Shown one piece after another: positions 6,409-9,466 of a DNA stretch of 9,466 nt. Every line of letters begins with the position of its first letter. The first letter of the stretch is position 1. Made by a program: the position numbers and the translations under genes. A model generated the notes under the pieces. It saw nothing but the letters and a program-made list of their open reading frames with translations. It was not told the origin of the DNA and did no database searches. The DNA comes from Crocinitomicaceae bacterium (GTDB lineage Bacteria; Bacteroidota; Bacteroidia; Flavobacteriales_D; Crocinitomicaceae). Location: positions 1 through 9,466 of the forward strand of contig DQTF01000128.1 of assembly GCA_015662935.1 (NCBI GenBank), given 5' to 3'.

Positions 6409-7530
6409 ATGCGCATTGCTATCAATACACGATTTTTGCTTTCACATAAGATGGAAGGTTTTGGATGGTACACATACGAAATCGTTCGTAGAATAGTAAA
6501 AAACCACCCTGAGCATGAGTTCTTTTTCTTTTTCGACAGAGCATTTGACCCTAAATTTATCTTTGCGGAGAATGTTACTCCGGTTGTTTTAAATCCACAA
6601 GCACGGCATCCAATATTGCATTATATATGGTTTGAATTCTCGGTAAAAAAAGCATTGAAAAAGCACCAAATTGATTTGTTCTTTTCTCCAGATGGCTATT
6701 TATCACTTTCTTCTGATGTCAAACAAATTGCAACAATTCATGACATTAATTTTGAGCACAACCCCGAAGATTTAAGTTGGTTGACAAGCAAATACTACCG
6801 TTATTTCTTTCCAAAATTTGCAAAAAAAGCGCATCACATTCTGACCGTTTCAGAATACTCAAAGCAAGACATTACAACAACTTACAAGATTGATTCTGAA
6901 AAAATAACAGCTGTTTGGAATGGGGCATCTGCTATTTTTCAACCTCTTTCTTTATCAGAAAAAAATGCAACAAGAGAGAAATACGCAGAAGGCAAAGAAT
7001 ACTTCCTGTTTGTAGGTGCGCTTTCTCCCAGAAAAAATGTAAAAAGATTGTTGCAAGCTTTCGATATTTTTAAAACGAAGTATCCTGAAAACAACACCCA
7101 ATTTGTTATTGTCGGAGAGGAGTTATGGACAAATGCACTTGCTGAAATACAACTTCCAGAGGATGTGCAAAAACAAATTCATTTTACAGGACACATCGAG
7201 CTAAAAGAACTCGCAGCTATAATGGCAAGTGCAACCATTTTTACTTTTGTGCCTTACTTTGAAGGATTTGGTATTCCACTAGTTGAAGCCATGAAATCCG
7301 GAACTCCAATTCTATCTGGAAACAAGACCTCTTTACCTGAAATTGCGGGAGAATGTGCATTGTATTGCGACCCTTTTGATGTAAATGACATTGCTAACCA
7401 ACTGGAACAATTGGCATTTGATAAAGAATTGCAACAAAGGTTGTCTAGCAAAGGATTAGCAAGAAGTGAAAAATTCTCTTGGGATATTTCTGCAGAAAAA
7501 ATTTGGGAGGTGTTAACCTCCGAACACTAA
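6409..7530 (+). CDS. GT4-family glycosyltransferase (GT-B fold)
   Basis: A 373-aa retaining glycosyltransferase of family GT4, closest in style to the mannosyltransferase MtfB/WbaZ group. It starts MRIAINTRFL with the acceptor-side Rossmann domain; GFGWYTYEIV (about 17-27) carries the family glycine loop, and IHDINF (110-115) is a typical GT4 segment. The donor domain has FVGALSPRKNVKRLL (201-215), with Arg208/Lys209 placed to contact the nucleotide-sugar phosphates, and EGFGIPLVE (285-293), the EX7E motif with Glu285 and Glu293. It transfers a sugar from a nucleotide donor, probably to a lipid-linked glycan or surface polysaccharide at the cytosolic face of the membrane; sugar and acceptor are unknown. 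No other polysaccharide genes are nearby, so it is not part of a visible capsule cluster. Its last codons contain a perfect hairpin at 7506-7521. Confidence 0.93.
   Translation: MRIAINTRFLLSHKMEGFGWYTYEIVRRIVKNHPEHEFFFFFDRAFDPKFIFAENVTPVVLNPQARHPILHYIWFEFSVKKALKKHQIDLFFSPDGYLSLSSDVKQIATIHDINFEHNPEDLSWLTSKYYRYFFPKFAKKAHHILTVSEYSKQDITTTYKIDSEKITAVWNGASAIFQPLSLSEKNATREKYAEGKEYFLFVGALSPRKNVKRLLQAFDIFKTKYPENNTQFVIVGEELWTNALAEIQLPEDVQKQIHFTGHIELKELAAIMASATIFTFVPYFEGFGIPLVEAMKSGTPILSGNKTSLPEIAGECALYCDPFDVNDIANQLEQLAFDKELQQRLSSKGLARSEKFSWDISAEKIWEVLTSEH
7506..7521 (+). other. Perfect 6-bp hairpin at the 3' end of the glycosyltransferase gene
   Basis: GGAGGT (7506-7511) pairs with ACCTCC (7516-7521) around a GTTA loop, within the last codons of the glycosyltransferase gene and 41 bases before the next ATG. 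Only a short T4 run (7531-7534) follows nine bases later, so it is a weak terminator at best; it could stabilise the upstream mRNA end or attenuate transcription into the lipoprotein gene. Confidence 0.35.
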
Positions 7531-7562
7531 TTTTCACTAACTTTAAATTCAAACCTTACATC

Positions 7563-8585
7563 ATGAAACACTTTTTTCTAATTAGCATTGGACTTTATTT
7601 ACTCACTTCTTGTGGGAGTAGTAAAAAATTCTCCGTAGCGGAAATAAAATCAATTTATTTAGAGTACAACCAAGTAGCAGACCTCAACTTTGGAAAAGAA
7701 TTTCAAGCTACTGTTTTTGCCGTTATGATAGATGGTCGAGAAGTCGATGTTTCCAAAAACAAGAAATTTTCCTTCTTTTCGGAAGACATTAAACGATTAA
7801 CGAATAGTACTTATTTGATTACAAAGAAGCCTTCTTCGTTTGATGATGAAGTAGCTAACGTTAGACTAACTTTAACCGACAAAGAAGAAACTTTTAGCAG
7901 CAATCAATCTATAAAAATGAACTTTAAGGGTGTTCTCAACATTTTTGCAAATGGCAAAGACGGAGAGAAAGGATTGGGTAGAAAAAATAGAAAGGGTCGT
8001 CTTGTTCTTCGCGATGGAAAAAATGGTTACAATGGAGGTAACGGAGCTAATGGAACCAATGCAGATAAAATTTCTTGCTATGTCTGGTCGGAAGGGGCTT
8101 ATAATTATGTTTATGTCAAGAACATTTCGCAAAACAAGGTTTGGAAATTCAAATGTCTTAATAGTAGTCCAATTTCAATCAATGCTAACGGCGGAAACGG
8201 TGGCGACGGAGGTAAAGGAGGAAATGGTGGTGATGGGCAAGATGGAGAAGTCAACAAAGATGGTAAGAAATTAAGAGCCGGAGATGGTGGTGACGGTGGC
8301 GATGCTGGTAATGGAGGAAATGGAGGAAACGGAGGAGACGTTTTTGTTTACTTACACCCTTCTGCGGGACATATCGCTTCTAATATAACCATTCTAAATA
8401 GCGGAGGTCAAGCAGGGATTTCGGGTGTAGCGGGTGTTGGCGGAAAAGGTGGTGTAGCACTTCCCAATGGTGCAACTAGAAGTAACGGTAGAAATGGAAA
8501 TAACGGGAGCAATGGTATCGAAGGGATGCCTGGGTTGCCTCAGCAAATCACAACAGTCGAATTTGATATTAGCAAATATAGATAG
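7563..8585 (+). CDS. Glycine-triplet-rich lipoprotein (collagen- or polyglycine-II-like), 340 aa
   Basis: ATG 7563 gives MKHFFLISIGLYLLTSCGSS with lipobox LTSC (Cys17), so a lipidated, probably surface protein; the 28-residue upstream extension that the frame allows belongs to glycosyltransferase sequence. Residues 20-128 form a beta-rich non-repetitive domain. Three glycine tracts follow: 130-164, 207-259 (GGN, GGD and GGK triplets) and 280-326 (Gly-X-Y ending GMPGLP). In the second tract 15 of 17 positions from 210 to 258 at step three are Gly, and in the third 13 of 15 from 282 to 324. The phase is kept across the 21-residue strand segment between them. This suits a collagen triple helix or, given GGX with Asn/Asp, a polyglycine-II bundle as in phage S16 gp38 and snow flea antifreeze protein. 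Adhesion or ice binding is speculation. It lies 32 bases after the glycosyltransferase; TAACTTTA at 7538-7545 is an imperfect -7 element. No database family recognised. Confidence 0.85.
   Translation: MKHFFLISIGLYLLTSCGSSKKFSVAEIKSIYLEYNQVADLNFGKEFQATVFAVMIDGREVDVSKNKKFSFFSEDIKRLTNSTYLITKKPSSFDDEVANVRLTLTDKEETFSSNQSIKMNFKGVLNIFANGKDGEKGLGRKNRKGRLVLRDGKNGYNGGNGANGTNADKISCYVWSEGAYNYVYVKNISQNKVWKFKCLNSSPISINANGGNGGDGGKGGNGGDGQDGEVNKDGKKLRAGDGGDGGDAGNGGNGGNGGDVFVYLHPSAGHIASNITILNSGGQAGISGVAGVGGKGGVALPNGATRSNGRNGNNGSNGIEGMPGLPQQITTVEFDISKYR
8181..8339 (+). repeat. GGX-coding triplet repeat tract
   Basis: This stretch codes residues 207-259 of the glycine-rich lipoprotein and is made of imperfect nine-base units of the GGA/GGT-GGN-RAY kind (Gly-Gly-Asn/Asp). 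Synonymous third positions vary (GGC, GGA, GGT), so the repeat is kept at protein level and is not a recent perfect slippage array. Confidence 0.6.
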
Positions 8586-8590
8586 TGATT

Positions 8591-8613
8591 ATCTCTTCGA
8601 GATTATGATTTTT
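8591..8613 (+). terminator. Weak candidate terminator after the glycine-rich lipoprotein gene
   Basis: ATCTC (8591-8595) pairs with GAGAT (8599-8603) around a TTC loop, six bases after the TAG stop, and a T5 run (8609-8613) follows. The stem is only five pairs and the T-run starts five bases later, so this is weaker than the terminator at 5073-5113. Confidence 0.4.
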
Positions 8614-8679
8614 GCTTAATTAAGATGTTTTTGTCAGTGAAATCTTGCGTTATTCGGCAAAAAGTTAAAGCAAATTTGT

Positions 8680-8695
8680 TGCAATTATTATTGCA
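8680..8695. other. Inverted repeat over the stop of the DUF420 gene
   Basis: TGCAAT (8680-8685) and ATTGCA (8690-8695) form a perfect 6-bp inverted repeat around four bases that include the TAA stop (8690-8688) of the leftward gene. There is no T-run after it in either direction, so it is unlikely to be an intrinsic terminator. Confidence 0.35.
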
Positions 8696-9215
8696 CGTAA
8701 TACGGTGAAATCATCCAATAAACCACTACTCCACTTACAGCTACATAAAACCAGATAGGCCAAGCAAAACGAGTCCATTTTTTATGCCGTTCGAAATTTC
8801 CTTGCCAAGCAAACAAATAAGTAAATAGCACCAAAGGCACAACGGCAATACTCAAAAGGATGTGAGATATTAAGATGATAAAATAGATTGTTTTTGCATC
8901 TCCACCGTATGGAGTTGACTCAGATGTCATATGATAAGCAACATAGCAAGACAAGAATAATAAAGAAAGAAGCAGTGCTAATCGAATTAATACCCTATGC
9001 AGCGACTTGTTCTTCTTTTTTATAGCTACTAAGGCAAGGATGAGAATGATGGCTGTTATACCGTTAATCGTTGCGTAAACTGGAGGTAAGAATGATAAAT
9101 CAACACCATCCACTTTTACCCCAAAAAGAACTGCAACCACCAAGGGTATGACAATTGACAAACCGTAAATCGCCCACTTTGCTTTGCGCAACTTACTTGG
9201 ATCCTTCAATTCCAT
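8688..9215 (-). CDS. DUF420 family membrane protein (CtaM/YozB-like), cytochrome oxidase assembly
   Basis: A 175-aa protein with five predicted membrane helices (about 14-33, 42-65, 75-96, 109-136, 149-169), the standard size and topology of DUF420. Four histidines are placed as in this family: His73 (LHRVLIR), His95 (VAYHMTSES), His118 (ISHILLS) and His144 (ERHKKWTRFAWPIW). The Firmicute member CtaM (YozB) is required for assembly of heme-copper cytochrome oxidase in Bacillus/Staphylococcus; the same role here is inferred. ATG 9215 lies inside the 3' end of the SCO1 gene, an overlap of 23 bases, so the two are translated from one message and act together at the inner membrane, SCO1 supplying copper handling and this protein an unknown maturation step. 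The overlap and membrane pattern make the call secure. Confidence 0.93.
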   Translation of the reverse strand: MELKDPSKLRKAKWAIYGLSIVIPLVVAVLFGVKVDGVDLSFLPPVYATINGITAIILILALVAIKKKNKSLHRVLIRLALLLSLLFLSCYVAYHMTSESTPYGGDAKTIYFIILISHILLSIAVVPLVLFTYLFAWQGNFERHKKWTRFAWPIWFYVAVSGVVVYWMISPYYVQ

Positions 9216-9466
9216 ATTCGTGCTTTAGTAGTTTTCGAACATCTGCTTCAAGAACATCCATTTGTTCTCTATCAGTTCCTTTGTAGATTCCTCGTACGTG
9301 ACCACTAGTGTCAACTAGCGCGAAATAATCTGTGTGTCCAAACCCTCCGTCGGCATCGTCATTTCTTTCTGCACCGTTAAAAAAACTTTTGGCCAATAAG
9401 TGAGTTGCCTCTTCTTCTCCTGTTAAGAAATACCAATTTGCTGTGGCAATATCGCGTGCTGAAATG
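9193..9466 (-). CDS. SCO1/SenC family copper chaperone (C-terminal 90 residues; cut by window edge)
   Basis: The frame is open from the window edge to the TAA at 9195-9193, giving 90 residues that begin ISARDIATANWYFLTG. This is the C-terminal half of a SCO1/SenC thioredoxin-fold protein: WYFLTGEEE matches the typical WhFLTG strand, GFGHTDYFALVDTSGHVRG contains the conserved copper-ligand histidine followed by the LVD strand and the G-x-x-RG turn, and YKGTDREQMDVLEADVRKLL is the last helix. SCO proteins deliver copper to, or reduce the thiols of, the CuA site of cytochrome c oxidase, on the outer side of the inner membrane. The CxxxC copper motif and membrane anchor lie beyond 9466, so they cannot be checked. 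A TTG at 9396 is not a start; the frame continues upstream with conserved residues. It overlaps the DUF420 gene by 23 bases. Confidence 0.92.
   Translation of the reverse strand, partial: ISARDIATANWYFLTGEEEATHLLAKSFFNGAERNDDADGGFGHTDYFALVDTSGHVRGIYKGTDREQMDVLEADVRKLLKHEYGIEGSK

Noticed and set aside
7479..7562. Upstream extension of the glycine-rich lipoprotein by 28 residues.
   Set aside because: The segment overlaps the glycosyltransferase coding end and would bury the signal peptide; ATG 7563 gives a proper lipoprotein start.
8181..8530. Short GGA/GGT-rich repeats considered as a CRISPR or minisatellite array.
   Set aside because: Units are imperfect, in codon register and lack spacers; they encode Gly triplets.

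Overview
This is an A+T-rich stretch (roughly one third G+C) that looks like a chromosome of the Bacteroidota, most likely Flavobacteriales. The reasons are perfect or near-perfect copies of the Bacteroidota -7 promoter element TAnnTTTG upstream of several genes, start codons with no Shine-Dalgarno sequence, many short lipoprotein signal peptides of the SCG type, a DUF4836-like protein, and the SCO1-DUF420 gene pair common in that phylum. I cannot name the species. No mobile genes, CRISPR array, tRNA or rRNA gene is visible.

Layout, left to right. A leftward RidA-family gene (2..436), close to 2-aminomuconate deaminases, has its promoter just upstream. A 250-bp spacer with small repeats follows. 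Then come three rightward envelope genes: a 223-aa lipoprotein (690..1361), a 615-aa secreted DUF4836-like protein (1401..3248) and a 445-aa membrane-anchored companion (3256..4593). The last two are almost contiguous and probably co-transcribed.

A gene-free block of about 480 bp (4594..5072) follows. It is about 50% G+C at its left end and rich in inverted repeats, and it ends at a bidirectional terminator (5073..5113) shared with a leftward 178-aa lipoprotein gene (5127..5663). This block is the least explained part of the window and the best candidate for an undescribed structured RNA or dispersed repeat.

From a divergent promoter region (5664..5763) a rightward unit starts: a glyoxalase II-like metallo-beta-lactamase hydrolase (5764..6408), a GT4 glycosyltransferase whose ATG directly follows the hydrolase stop (6409..7530), and a lipoprotein with in-phase glycine triplets of collagen or polyglycine-II type (7563..8585).

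The right end holds a leftward respiratory pair: SCO1/SenC copper chaperone (partial, 9193..9466) overlapping by 23 bases a DUF420 membrane protein (8688..9215). Both families serve cytochrome oxidase assembly.

Apart from this pair and the hydrolase-glycosyltransferase unit, the genes share no obvious pathway. The theme is envelope proteins of unknown function. I do not see a clear defence or mobile system.
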